Shown piece after piece: positions 23,187-35,582 of a stretch of DNA of 64,000 nt (positions within the stretch are counted from its first letter, which is position 1; every line of letters begins with the position of its first letter). The notes under the pieces are model-generated. The model saw only the letters and a list, made by a program, of their open reading frames with translations, made no database searches and was not told the origin of the DNA. Location: assembly GCA_028622995.1 (NCBI GenBank), contig JAJQJQ010000028.1, positions 1,984,001 to 2,048,000 of the forward strand, written 5' to 3'. The DNA is from Panagrolaimus kolymaensis. Its lineage: Eukaryota > Nematoda > Chromadorea > Rhabditida > Panagrolaimidae. Made by a program: the position numbers and the translations under genes.

Positions 23187-25472
23187 ATGTCTTCGTCAAA
23201 AACCAGCGAAAAAGAATATCAAAAAGACCAACAACAAAGCGAAGAAGGTTCAACCCCAGCAGAACAACAACACCAACAACCCGAAACCAAATCGAAAAAT
23301 GCTACCAAAAAAGCGCAACACTTTGATTTCGAAGCGATTTTCCAAAAAACCATCCACGACCAACAAGCCCGAAATGCGGAATCTCAAGCAGCGTTTATTA
23401 ACGTTGATCGAGAAGAGAGAAATGTTGAAGAAAGATTTGCAGATATCAGTTTGCCCGAATCAATTGGATCAGGAAGAATTGGAAGAAATAGCGAGTCTAA
23501 TGAAAAGGGTGCTAACCATGCAACAACAAAAATAAAATCTGCAGCCGACGATAATGGAAAAGTAGCAGACGATGAGGATGAAGATGATATTGGTCCAGCT
23601 TTGCCACCGGGATTTATGCCAGATAAAACTGTTCAAGTAAATCATAATGCTGCTGGAATCAAAGTTGCATCAAAATCAGGAGAAGATGACGACGACGAGG
23701 ATGAAGATGTAACAGTTTCAAGCTTAATTCCCGCCACTTACGAAGCCAAAATAACTCATGGACAAAAAGCTGTTTTATCGTTAGCTTTTGATTTGCAAGG
23801 TTCCAAATTTGTTACAGGTGGACAAAATTATGCAATACAATTTTATGATTTTCTCAAAATGGATTCAGCAATGAAACCTTTTCGAGAAGTTTATCCAGCA
23901 GAATCGTAAGTTTTTATCTTTAAAAAATTATATATTCCAACAACATAATTTTTTTTAGACATGTTATAAATTCACTTGCATTTTCATCAAATGGTGAAAC
24001 CCTTCTCGTTGCCACTGGGGAAGCTCAAATCCGTTTATTAGATCGAATGGGAAAGCAATGGGGTGAAACGGTTCGAGGAGATCAATATTTGGTGGATCTT
24101 GGAAATACCAAAGGCCACACAGCCACTGTCAATCATTTATGTTGGCATCCATTAAGCAAAACCGAATTTATTTCATGCTCGGATGATGGTTCAATAAGAA
24201 TTTGGGATACTCGAGATTTTAAAAATGTTACTAAATGTATTAATACTCAAAGGAAAGTTATTAAAACGAGAAATGCTGGAGGTCGACGAGCCATTCCCAC
24301 ATTTTGCTGTTACTCCAGGGATGGAAAATTGATTGCAGCAGGATGCGATGATGGATCAATACAAATATGGAAAAATGGAGCAAATTTTGCTAATGTTAAA
24401 TATTTAAATCGAAATGCCCATAAAGGATCAATTTGTTGCTTGGAATTTTCTCCAGATGGAAAGAAAATTCTTAGTCGAGGAAGTAAGTTAATAACTAAAA
24501 ATATAAAAAATATATTTTTATTTTCAATTTTCTTTTTTAGTGGATGACACTTTAAAATTATTTGATATTGAAAAATTTAAAGAACCCTTGAAACAAGTTG
24601 AAAATCTTCCATGCATGTTTGTTCAAAGTTGTTGCGGATATAGCCCCCATGGAGAATTTGTTTTCACCACCACTTCAACCCGGGAAGGAAAAGGACCAGA
24701 AACTGGAAGTTTACTATTTTTTAATAGTTCCACTTTGGAATTACAATATCGAATTGAATATAATGATGCTGTAAGTTTTTTATTTATGCAAATTTTAAAC
24801 TGACTTATATATATATTTTTTAGGGAGCTGTAACATGCTCTTGGCAACCAAAACTTGATCAAATTTTGGTTGGTCTTACAGATGGCACTTGTCGATTATA
24901 TTATGACCCCCGATCGAGTGTTCGAGGAGCTTTGTTATGTGCTACTCGACCCGTAAAACGTGTACGAACTAATGAAGTTGTTAAAGAAGAAATGATTATT
25001 GCACGTATGTCTATCTTATTTTTTTCCCGAAAATTTACATATTTTACTTTTCTATTTTTTAGCTTTGGCATTGGATATGTTCCAACCTCGAGGAGAAGAA
25101 GGCGAAGAAAAGGATGTCACTGAATGGCGCTTACGTCGCGTGCTTCGAATGCAATCAGGTCGTAAAAAGCCACAATTTCGTAAACCTGGTGAAATGCCTA
25201 TGAGTGGTGGATCAGCGGGCGGCCGATTAGCTAAATCAGGAGGCACCCTTCATTCATACATTGCTCAAGAATTGGGTAGATCCCAAAATCAAACTTTCAT
25301 TCAAGATGAAGATGTTCGAGCTTCAATTTTGAAGCATGCAGAAATTGCTGAAAAGGAACCCCTTTACATTTCCAAAGCTTATAAACGAACTCAACCAGTA
25401 CCCATTTTTCGTGAAGATGATGATGAAGCTGAACAAGAACCTGAATATAAAGTTTCAAGAATGAATTCATGA
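23187..25472 (+). CDS. wdr-70: WD40-repeat protein WDR70 homologue
   Basis: Five exons, 23187-23905, 23959-24482, 24541-24770, 24824-25004 and 25063-25472, give 687 aa; human WDR70 is of similar length. The first ~185 residues are charged and low-complexity, with acidic runs ([16 protein letters not shown]). WD40 repeats follow from about 189 to 525, including [38 protein letters not shown] and [15 protein letters not shown]. The conserved WDR70 carboxyl region then has [24 protein letters not shown] and the [12 protein letters not shown] segment. WDR70 is a nuclear protein linked in other eukaryotes to the CRL4 ubiquitin ligase and H2B ubiquitination at DNA breaks. Here that role is inferred from homology only. 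Confidence 0.92.
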
Positions 25473-26004
25473 TTTTCTCCTTGTTTCTCTATTTTTTATT
25501 TTATTTTTGTTTTTTGTTTGTTAAATATTTAAATAAAGTTGGAATACTTTATCAGAAGTGTTGTTTAATGGAAAACAAATAAGTCAAAAGAAAAAATTTA
25601 TGATTTTGAAACATAAAAAAACATAAATCGCTGAAAATTTTAAAAAATAATTGCTATCTTTATGAAAACTGAACACGCGTTAGCGAGAAGTTAGCAATTA
25701 GCAAACGCTTCGCTTCGTCAGTCGTCTTTTTTTATTATCAGTGAGGTGTGTCCAAAGATTATTTGTTTAACGGCAGAAAATTTATCATTTTATCATTTTA
25801 ATAGCCAAAATTTTTTTTTTAAGTTATAACAATCGATTTTAACGTTTTTATTATTTTTTAATTTAAACTTTTGTGATTTTGTTTCAAAATTAACCAAATT
25901 TTTCAAAATGTTAAAATTTTTGAGTCTTTTAAAAACTATTAAATATTCAAAAAATTTAAAGTTGGTTAATTTTTAAATTTACATTCTTTCTTTTTTTAAT
26001 ACCG
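25473..26004. other. Intergenic after WDR70
   Basis: Contains a likely polyadenylation signal (aataaa near 25530). The downstream gene is on the same strand 532 bp away, which is wide for a nematode operon. No other feature was seen. Confidence 0.5.
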
Positions 26005-26904
26005 ATGTTTAGCGTCGATAGAAATTTTACCGAATTAAGAAAGACCACGACAAAATTGGGATGCTTTAACGAGGTAAAAATTAAAAAAAAATCGTAATAT
26101 ACAAAACTTTCAAATGTTTCAGTGCTTGATGAACCCAAAAAGAAAACAAACGTGGCCTGAAAAGAACAAACTAAAATTTTTGTTAAAAAAGCTTGGCCGT
26201 GTAAAAGTTACAAACTTTGAAATAAGGGCGCAGAAAGAACGAATAAATAAATTGAAATTTTTTTCTACAGAAATATCAAAAACAATAAAAATCCGCCATA
26301 AAGTCTTAGGAGAGGTAGGCTTAAAACTAATCCACTTTTATGTCAACTTAAATATGATTAATCCAAGTTATTATAATCAAATTTTTTAGCCTAAAATTGA
26401 TTTACAAAAAAGAATAGAAAAACAAAAAAGTGCAGAAAACGCCTATAAAGCTCATAAAATAATGGAAGATCGATCAACATTATTTGGCGTAATTGGATTA
26501 TTTCAAGGTGTTAACTATGGAATACGGAATACTCGTGGCTTTTCGTTTGTAATTTTAACTTTTAAAAATTTAATCATCAAAAATTATTTAAGTTTGTCTA
26601 AAATTTAAGATTGAAGGAATTTGTATGTTTGGTATAACAGCTGCAATCGTAACTCGAATATGTAGTACAAATAATTATTTTTTTGAAAAAATGCATAGAA
26701 ATCGATTTGAAGATGAAACCCAAGGCGTAGAAGAGATTACAAGGAGAATCCAAATATATCAAGGTGGATTATAATTTTTGGCTCACAAAAAAAGAGAAAA
26801 TATTTATTAATACAATAATCAAAATTTTAGATTTAGTCAATGACATGAATGAAAAATATGCAAAAAATAAAGCAAAGTTGGATGCGGAAGAAAAGAAGCT
26901 TTAA
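26005..26904 (+). CDS. Unknown 215-aa basic protein with one possible membrane helix
   Basis: Five exons, 26005-26073, 26123-26314, 26390-26548, 26610-26763 and 26831-26904, join in phase with GT-AG introns to give 215 aa. Exon 3 must run to the donor after TTT at 26548, because the earlier gtgtta site would create a stop. The product is lysine-rich and largely helical (PKIDLQKRIEKQKSAENAYK). It has one hydrophobic stretch (EGICMFGITAAIVTRI) and a charged coiled-coil-like tail (DMNEKYAKNKAKLDAEEKKL). No family was recognised. A small mitochondrial or membrane protein is possible. Confidence 0.6.
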
Positions 26905-28070
26905 CGAATGATTACAAAGTCAAATATTTTTTGCAAAATTAAAACAGATTGCTATAAAATGTTGAAGTGTCAAAAAAAATTTGGGAAAAGGGAAATAAAA
27001 ATTATACGGTTTTTTAAACCAATAAACTGCTTGAAGAATTTCCTATTTTAAACAAATGCTCTAATAGCTTAAATAATAATATGACAATTAAAAGTTAATT
27101 TTGTTTCTGTATAATAAAAAGATTACTGTAAAGTATGCGTTGAAGTTACTTTAAGATTGTATTATCCATTTGAGTTCTATTTTTTATTTAACAATAAAAA
27201 AAAATAGGAAATGGCATCATTTTTCTTCCACCCAATAATGTGATTCTCACAAACATAATATAGAAATATACTTATCTTGAACATTTTTTCAATTGTGTAG
27301 TCGTCCATGCTAAAAATCTTTAAATTTTCTGATGCTAAATATAAAGCCCATTACTTGATAAAAAAATTCTTTTCATCACAGTTTTTTTGTTGTTAATGTG
27401 TTCAACAGTTAATTTTGTGTTAAAAGAAGAAAAAAAGTAACAAGGAAGAATAAAAATAAAAAATAAAGTATAAAAAATATTCAAAAAAAATTAGTAAATA
27501 AAAGCATTTTTATATTCAAACAAATAAAGGGACAGCTTCCCTCTAGCTAGCAAGCAGGAACAAACAGTTTAAAATAATTTCGTGTTCAAACCCTTCTTAA
27601 ATATGGACAAACATAAAAGAGCTCTTGAGGAAAATAAAATACGAGAATAAAGCTCTTCCATAAAATGTGTGTTCAAAAAAAGCACTTTAGCAGCTGACTT
27701 TTTTTTGTGTGTAAAAAAAATTTTTTTTTTGCAAGACTTTACATGTTTCTTTTGTTTGTTTTTTTTTTAGGATGGCAGTATCAACTACCATACGCTTTTC
27801 TCAAAAAAATATGTATTATTTTTTTCCACTTTTTGTAAATAATACTTTATTACACAATATTCGAGCAAAGTTAGATACAGCAAAAAAAAAATCAATGATA
27901 AAGTTAACCCACAGTTTTTATGTCGCCGACAATTAAATGAAAAATGAAAACAAAAGGTTGCTTTCCATGTTTTTAACATTTAAAAAAAGGATAAGCCACG
28001 CTTTTATACCAAAATTTATATAATTTTAAACATAAAAATAAACAAAATAATAGACAAGTTTCAACTAAAA
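26905..28070. other. Intergenic, no supported gene
   Basis: 1.2 kb of AT-rich sequence. From about 27440 it resembles the repeated flank modules seen at 29.8, 30.7 and 31.4 kb (attcaaaa-rich). No gene is supported. Confidence 0.5.
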
Positions 28071-28977
28071 TTAACACAAATAATTTTTTTTATTAGTTCT
28101 TCTGTCTATAATTTGACAATCATCATCGGTTGATGATCCGAAACAAAACAGTTCCTGTGGTTTTTCGACTACAAACAATGGCAAATTTTCCAACTTATCC
28201 CTATCAAAACCATTAATAAAAATGAGAAAATAAATTAAAACAATTATAGCAGAAAAAATCAAAAATAAAACTAAATAAACTAAAGTTTTGCGAAAATAAA
28301 ATTGACGTTCTTGCTTTCCATCGTCAGTCAATTGAAATTTTATGGATTTAATAAAATAATAAACCATTTCCAAAATGGAAAAAATTCCAAAGCCAAAGAA
28401 AACTATTTCAACAAAGGTTAAAATTATTTTCAAAATAAATCGTTCGTGGCCCAAATTTTTAATGTAACATTGAGTTCGATGAATTTTTTGATAATCGAAT
28501 TTTTCTTTTTGGGTTTTAAGGGTTTCCAATAAATTGTTTTTGGTTTCATCAAATGTAATATTATTTTGAGAGTCATGGGACAGCAATTTATCGATCGCCT
28601 AAAAAAGTGGACTTGAAAAATTACAAAGCTAAAAGCTTTGGTAATCAAAAAATTTTTATAAAATTAAAAAACTTACATTTTGAGTTTTATTCATTTCTTT
28701 TTTTAATGTAAGAATTTTATTTACTTCTAATTTATCTTTAAAATTACATGGCTCAAAACGATTTTCAATTTTGCATGGAATTATAATTAAAATTGGAAGG
28801 GCTTGGAAAACCAAGGATGTCCATAGCAAAAGAAAAATACATTCATGATGATAATGAATTTTTTCGCCATATGGGAAATCATACTAAAAAAAGGGTAATT
28901 AAAAATTTTACCAAAAAATTTATGTTTCTTACGTGAACATAAGAATTTTGAGTTGGCAAATTTTCTATAGTTATCAT
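28071..28977 (-). CDS. Three-helix membrane protein, unknown family, copy 1
   Basis: Three exons, 28977-28933, 28883-28677 and 28598-28071, all phase 0, give 259 aa. Helix 1 is near residues 29-52, helix 2 near 139-167 and helix 3 near 188-212. Between helices 1 and 2 are a conserved Cys and acidic loop (RFEPCNF) and YQKIHRTQCYIKN. After helix 3 comes GFDRDKLENLPLFVVEK, identical in the paralogue at 31874-32553. No known domain was recognised. The strict conservation of this post-helix segment suggests that it is functional, for example a binding epitope. Confidence 0.7.
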
Positions 28978-31873
28978 AATTCGCTTTTATTTTAGATTTT
29001 AAAACTTAACTTTATCAAAAAATAAAAAACGAGCTCAACAAAGAAAAGAAAAAGTGGCAAATAAAAATATTCTTCGGTTTGAAAAGAAGAAAACTCAGTA
29101 AGTCCAAATTCATAAAACTAATAACTTCATTTTCAGTATTTCTTTGCTCCTTATTTGCTTTAATACTCCTCCTACTTGTTGTGGTGAACTTAACATTTTT
29201 AATTGGAATCAGTTACATTAGGGAATTCCTTAATATTTTTGAATTTCCTAATGAGCTACTTTTTCAAAGCTGTAATCACATGCAATAAATAGAAAATAAA
29301 AAAGTTCGAGAACAAAGGTATTTATTTCCCTTGAGAAGAGTGCCTAAAATAATTTAATAGCTAAATTTTTTTTGTTATTAGAAAACAAAAACATTTGATT
29401 TTTTCTCTGCTTTTTAATTAATCGCTCTGTTTCTTTTAAATGAGATTCAAAAAGGTAAAAAAATTATGAAAAGTTTCATTTATAAAAATATTGAGATTAG
29501 AAATATGTTTCGTTGTTGTTGGGCCGAGTTGTTTTATAAAAAATGAACTTTTTTTATACAACAAAAATTAAATAGTAAAACTTAGATAGGTAAGAAAAAA
29601 TCAAAGGCACTGCTTTTATAATGATACAATAAAGTGAATGTAAAAAATAATGGCCTGTCACGCAGCGTCAGTAATTATAATCCACTTTTCAAATTTTGTC
29701 GTCAACGCAGATAATACAATGGTTATATTCAAAATGAAAGAAAATACATATATCACAATTGTCCAAAATAAAACGAAAAGAAATATTTCATTTTCTTTTT
29801 TTTATTTAACTTTTAAACTAAAGGAAAATAGTAAAAATTTTGACTTGCAAAATGAGAAGAAAAAAATAAAATATTCAAAAATCAATGTTAGTCTTTTAAT
29901 GCAAAATGAATAGTATTTCAATTGGGTGAACTAAAAATAATATTTTTCGGATGGGCATCTGTTGCTAAAAAGGGGCGATGGTATATCGGAACTGGATCAA
30001 GTTTAGCCGACAGACAAAGGAGAAGAAAAAAAAGAGCTAAATTTTTCAAGGCAAGCAGACGGACACTTTTTTTTGTTTCTAAAGATTAGCACCTGTCATA
30101 AAAAAAAATTTTGGCGGTCTTAGTGAAACAGAGAAACAAAACAAGTGAAAAAACTAACGCCATTTGTTTTGTTAAAGCCATCACGAAAATAAATGTTTTT
30201 CAGGTCAAAAGTGGCATTTTTTTATAGGACGTTACATTTTTTGGGTTTAAAATGAGTTAAAAATTTACATTAAAAAGTTTAAAATAAATTTATTTTGAGT
30301 CAATATATAATATTTTTTACTTAAAAATGGCTAAATAAAATTAAAATTAATATCTTGATAAATAATGGCAGAGTTTCGAATTTATCTCATCTAAAACCTG
30401 AGAGAAAAAAATATAAAAGCAAGTTGAAATAATTTAAAACCAAAGTAGAAAGACAATAAAGGATGAGTATATAGTTTTGAATTTTGTTTGATAAATTAAT
30501 AGTAACCCATAATATCACTTTTTTTTATTGAGGAAAATGGCAATGGCTGATAAGACATTAATTGACAAATATATGATTATAAAACCATTGAATGTTTACT
30601 AGGATATGTTCACGATAAAAAAAGGCGGAGCTATTTATTTCCATAGTATATCATTTGTTGGAATTTTGTTCTTCCATGATAAAATCTAGCATAATGTTAA
30701 TGCATTTTCGGAACCTTGTTAAAAAAAAGATAAAAAAATATTCAAAATATTCAAAAATCATTTTTAATGTAACCGTTTTATAATGCAATTTTCTAAGAAA
30801 CAACAAAAAATAAAAAATTTGGTTCCCCCTCTGTTGCTGTATCGAGTGATGCTGAAAAAGAGGCGGGTTTAATCAAATGGCAAAATAAGAAAAGAAAAAT
30901 GATCGCATTTTTTTACAAAAAAGACGGTCCTTTTTCCTTCGTTTGTTTATATTTGTTGACACTTAAAATATCCAAGAAAACTAATTTCAATCGAAATGCG
31001 GATAAGTATCAATGCAAAGATAAATCACAACTGTGCAAAATGAAAGCGAAAATTTAATTTTCTTTTTTTGCCAATTTTAACAAATGAATTAAGGGCTTTA
31101 ACTAATTTTGAAAAATCTTTATAGGAAGAATTATTCAAAATATTTTTTAAAAATGTTGAAGCTGCGTTTCCACTTGCGTTATTAAATTCGCCAATATTAA
31201 TTCCATTAAGCAATTTCTTTTCTTAAGATAAAAAGCTATTTATTATTATAATACAGAAATGAAATTTATGTGATGCTATAATTAATAAATTTTCTATTTT
31301 ATTTTTGCATCTATTCATATCCATTAGGTGTAACTTTTTTACCAATGGAAAAAAGTAAAAATTTTAACATACATACAAAAAGAAAAGAAAAAATAAACAA
31401 AATATTCAAAAATCAACTGTAACTTAAAAAAATGCAAGATGAATGATATTTCAATTTGCTAAACTAAAAATAACATTTTTTGGATGGCCATCGTCTGTTG
31501 CTAAAAAGTGACGATGCTATATTGGTCGCAAGGTCAATCAATAAATGCACGCACAACAAAGAAGGAAAAGGAAGCGCCATTTTTTTACCAGGCAAGTTGA
31601 CCTTTTTTTGTCACCATAAACTAGCATCGTTTAATTAATTTTTTTGACCGTCTATGTGAAAGACTGGAAAAAAAGATGAAGAAAAGGTACGTGGAAACAA
31701 ATAAAAATTAAAATTTGTCTGCATTAAACCATTATTCTGCAGCTGTACTTTCTCAGTATGAATACTTTATTTAAAATCATTTAAAAATCAAATATTACAA
31801 AAGTCAAATAAAATAAAAATTGAAAAAGAAATATATTTAAGAGAACTTTAAAAAATTTAAAACAAATTTAATT
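28978..31873. other. 2.9-kb intergenic with repeated flank modules
   Basis: Separates two paralogous same-strand genes. Segments at about 29870-30150 and 31400-31690 are recognisably copies (both contain atttcaatt..gctaaactaaaaata..gttgctaaaaag), and a looser copy starts near 30740. Open frames at 29079-29288 and 29650-29913 lack an ATG start and homologues. This looks like duplicated upstream sequence rather than genes. Confidence 0.5.
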
Positions 31874-32553
31874 TTAATGTCGATGTTTTTTACAAAAATT
31901 TTCAGTTTTTTCCACTACAAACAATGGCAAATTTTCGAGCTTATCCCTATCAAAACCCGTGAAAAAAATATGAATACAAATTAAAATAATTGCAATAACA
32001 AAGTAAAGAGCCAAAAGTTTTAAAGTGTCACTAAAACATTTCTTGCGCAATTCCTTTTCTTCATTACTTTGTTCCACTGAAGTTGAATTAATAAAATAAA
32101 TAAACAAAGCTGGAACAGAAATTAATCCAAGGCCAAGATAAATAATTTGAATGGGATACAAAATTGCTTTCAACATAAACTTTTCGTGCTCCATATTTTT
32201 TATGTAACATTTTGTTCGATAAATTTTTTGATATTCATAATTTTCTTTTAATTCGCTTGAATTAATTGATTGGTGCTTCAAAGAAAGAATTTCTTCCACG
32301 GCTGTTTTATTTTCAAAATTACATGGTTCAAATCGATCTTCGGGTTTGCATGGAACATAAATTAAAATTGGGATTATTTGAAAAACCATGCCACACCAAA
32401 TTAAAAAGAAAATAATTGTTTGAAACCAAAGAATTTTTAAACCAAATGGAAAATTATACTAAAAAAGTTTTTAAATTTATTTTTTTTTTAAAAAGAAGGT
32501 ATTTTACTTACTTTTCCATCTTTGTTGCTTAAAATTATAACATTGCGAGCCAT
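31874..32553 (-). CDS. Three-helix membrane protein, unknown family, copy 2
   Basis: Two exons, 32553-32512 and 32458-31874, phase 0, give 208 aa. It is the paralogue of 28071-28977: YNFPFGLKILW, VPCKPEDRFEPCNFENK, YQKIYRTKCYIKN and the identical GFDRDKLENLPLFVVEK. It has lost or never had the second intron of copy 1. It is shorter in the loop between helices 1 and 2, and it ends soon after the conserved segment (TENFCKKHRH). Function is not inferable. Confidence 0.72.
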
Positions 32554-32863
32554 AGTTTTTCTAAAAAGTAAAAATGTTTAAAGAAAAACTTAATAACAAA
32601 ATCGAAGTGTTTGAAACGAAAGTGAAAAAAACAACAAAAAGTTGTCTCTAAAAAAAGATTAAATATCTCCACAAAAAAAAAGGTTTGAACAAATGAAAAA
32701 AAAAGAAAAGAAGAAGAGCAAACTACAAACATTTTTTTGTTCGAAGTCAAAAAAAGAGAATAAAACTTGATTGAAATTTTTTTTTAAAACAATCGTCTCT
32801 TCTATTTCCTTTATTTTTATTTAAGAAGATAGAAATATATCAAACCAAAAGTGGGAGCTTTAA

Positions 32864-33055
32864 AGGGACATAGCTATTTCATGCCTTTTCAAAAATTTCG
32901 ATACTGGGGCTGATAGGAATAGTTGGGGCGGCGCGTGTTTGAATTACCGTGTCACTTTCTGTCTTACACGGTAATTCAAACACGCGCCTTACCAAGTGTA
33001 ACTTTCAGTCCCCACTATCGAAATTTCAAAAAAGGCATGAAATAGCTATGTCCCT
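32864..33055. mobile_element. TTAA-flanked palindromic MITE, copy 1
   Basis: Inverted ends agggacatagctatttcat (32864) and atgaaatagctatgtccct (ending 33055) are flanked on both sides by TTAA (32860-32863, 33056-33059). The arms continue for about 50 bp, and further in lies a second pair, gcgcgtgtttgaattaccgtgt / acacggtaattcaaacacgcgc. A TTAA target is typical of piggyBac-type elements. The interior is non-coding. Confidence 0.75.
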
Positions 33056-33059
33056 TTAA

Positions 33060-34068
33060 GTGCACTTTTGTCTTGTTATTTTCAACCGATTTTTTACTTT
33101 TTTTTCTAACAACAAAAAAATTAAAACACGTACGCTCACAAATTCCTTCCATCAATACCCTTCGGTGAAGGAGGTGACTGTTTTTGAGACGTTCAGTACT
33201 ACAAAAAAAAACCAGTTCCTCCCGTGAAAAACAACAAAATATGTACTTTTTGTGTAAAATGTGCTCTGACGGTAAAATAAAAAAATAAAAGAAGTTTCAA
33301 TTTTTATCCTTTGTTTATAAAAATTTAATTTATATCAAACTTAAGTATTTCAACTAATATTTTTCTTTGTCTCGAGAGTGGAATGTTTCAGCTTGCTTTT
33401 ACCTAAAATCTTTATGTCAATATCCATTACTAAATCTGCGAAATTCTGAATATCATCCATCCAACTCAAACCTTAAATATGTTATTTTTTCATTTTTTGA
33501 TTTGATTTGTATAAAATTAAAAAATTTTCATAGTATTTTTTTTATCAATAAATAAAAACTTCAAAAACATTACTTAAAAAACCAATAAAGTAAAAGTTGA
33601 AAACCAATCTAACAATTTTTTTTTTGCGGTCTTGTTTATGCAAAGTTTAAAAAAACACTGTGAATTTCCGCAATCTTCAAAATGGATAAAACCCAAATTA
33701 ATTTTAAAACGAAAAAACATGATTTTTCTTATATCAAAATGGTACCGTTTTGGAAAATGTACTTATAAAAATATAATCCCCATTATCTAACAGGAGATCC
33801 TGAAAGTGAATCTAGAAATATTGAACTTTTTGATATTTATGTTATCACACGGAACTAACAAAAAAGTCCAAAGTCAAATAATTAAGGCTTTATTTTTTTA
33901 AAGACATAAAATTTCTGGAATGCGTGCGTGTGTTTTGATTAAGATTATGAGCGTCCCTCATCTTATCAATTTTTTATTCAATATAAAAAGTAAGTTCTCA
34001 AAGTAAATTTGATTTGTCTAAACTTCTTTAATCTTTATATTCTTGGTTAACTTTGATTACTATAAAAA
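33060..34068. other. Intergenic upstream of lipase
   Basis: 1 kb of AT-rich sequence with no supported gene. A 62-codon open frame at 33367 has no ATG-context, splice or homology support. Confidence 0.5.
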
Positions 34069-35007
34069 ATGTTATTGAAAAGCTTAATTTTGTTAGCAGT
34101 TACTTTAAGTTTTGGAAGTTGCGTATATAATGAAAGTCTGGCTCGAAATTTCCTTTGGCCTTTGACCGTTGATGCTTACAATCATGGAGTGGAAAAATGT
34201 ATTCATGTAACATTGGGAAATGATTATGATGTAAGTTTATTTTTTCTTCAGCAGCTTTAAAAAACAAAAACAACAAAAAATGTTTTATTTTAGTTTGGCG
34301 CTCAAGTTTCAGTAAAATGTGATAATGGTACTAATCGAGATTCATGTTCCGGTTATGTTGTGGCCGTGCATGGCATTAAAGCGGTAGCAATATTTTTTCG
34401 TGGAACAATAAGCGACGAAGAAGTGGACCAAGAAATCAATTCTACTCTCTCACATCCAATGCAATCTTTTATTGGAGGTGGAAATGTTAATGCATATTTT
34501 TATAATGCTTATAGCTTGCTTTGGAATGCGGGGATGAAAGATGCCTTTTTAAAACTCAATAATAAATATCCATCCTATAATGCCATCATAGCTGGGCATT
34601 CCCTTGGAGCAGCTATAGCTTCTGTGACCGCAGGATCTATTTCAGCGATGAAAATAGTTCCAAAAGATCGTCTCTTTCTTTACACATTTGGTCAACCCCG
34701 CGTTGGAGATAAAGCCTTTGCAGATGCTTACCCTAAACTTGTACCAGAAGGTTATAGAATTGTTCATCATTGGGATATCATCCCTCATCTTCCTTTGGAA
34801 GGAATTATGGGATATACTCATCACATTTCTGAAGTTTGGTATAATAATAATATGGCCAAAGGAGATCCATATGTAATTTGCGCTCAAGAAGAAAGTTTTA
34901 AATGTAGTGATAGCGTCCTTCTTCCAACTATGAGCGACCATGGCGAATATTTTGGTTTAAGAAATTATTTGGGTAATCATGAATGTGTTCCAGTTGGAAA
35001 ACCTTAA
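34069..35007 (+). CDS. Secreted class 3 lipase
   Basis: Two exons, 34069-34230 and 34294-35007, phase 0, give 291 aa. A signal peptide (MLLKSLILLAVTLSFGSC) precedes an alpha/beta-hydrolase of the lipase class 3 family (PF01764). The oxyanion strand is AIFFRGT, the nucleophile elbow GHSLG has Ser157, and FGQPRVGD follows. The catalytic Asp is in HWDIIPHLP (D215) and the His probably in SDHGEYFG (H270). The triad is complete and several Cys could form disulphides. It should hydrolyse acylglycerols outside the cell or in the gut lumen. This family is commonly expanded in nematodes. Confidence 0.93.
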
Positions 35008-35582
35008 TAATAATAAAAAAATATATAAAATCATACTCTGAATATTTGTTTGCTAATTATTATAGCAAAATAAAATTCATGTTTTCTCAAATTCCTTCGA
35101 TTACTATCATTTGGTGTTTCAACTTCACCAAATTAAAACACATTAAAATTTCTAGAAGAAAAAAAAGTTTTTTTTCGATTATTTACTCATAGTTTTGTTT
35201 TCTGTTTCTTTTTTTTTGGTAGTCATTTTGTAGGAGGATTATCCCCTGACTAACAGGGTGAAAACAAAATTCACTACTTTCGAAAAAATGAATCAAAAAA
35301 GCACGCATGTTACAAGTTTTAACTTTTTTTCTTCAAATTATATCTTAAAAGGTATAATCAAAAAACGTAGCCATTTGTTCTCTGTGTTACTAAATTAAGA
35401 ATATCATATTATAAATGATGAAAGGTGGTGGTAACATTATTAAGCTGGCGGCCATATTATTGCTGTTTAATAATATTTGATTATAGGAAAAAAGTGTTGG
35501 GTGTAACAATTTTATTATAGTCTAAAAGTTTTAGCTTTAAATTTGCTTTTTTTCTCAATATTAAATTCAACTTGTTTAAAAA
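35008..35582. other. Intergenic between lipase and receptor
   Basis: 575 bp of AT-rich sequence; nothing specific recognised. Confidence 0.5.

Noticed and set aside
29079..29288. 69-codon hydrophobic frame head-to-head with a three-helix gene
   Set aside because: Starts at TTG rather than ATG, has no homologue in the window, and can be explained by T-rich promoter sequence.
31025..31213. Minus-strand frame MLNGINIGEFNNASGN
   Set aside because: Somewhat protein-like composition and an upstream acceptor-like site, but no start exon, no homologue and it lies in repeated flank sequence. Not strong enough to call.
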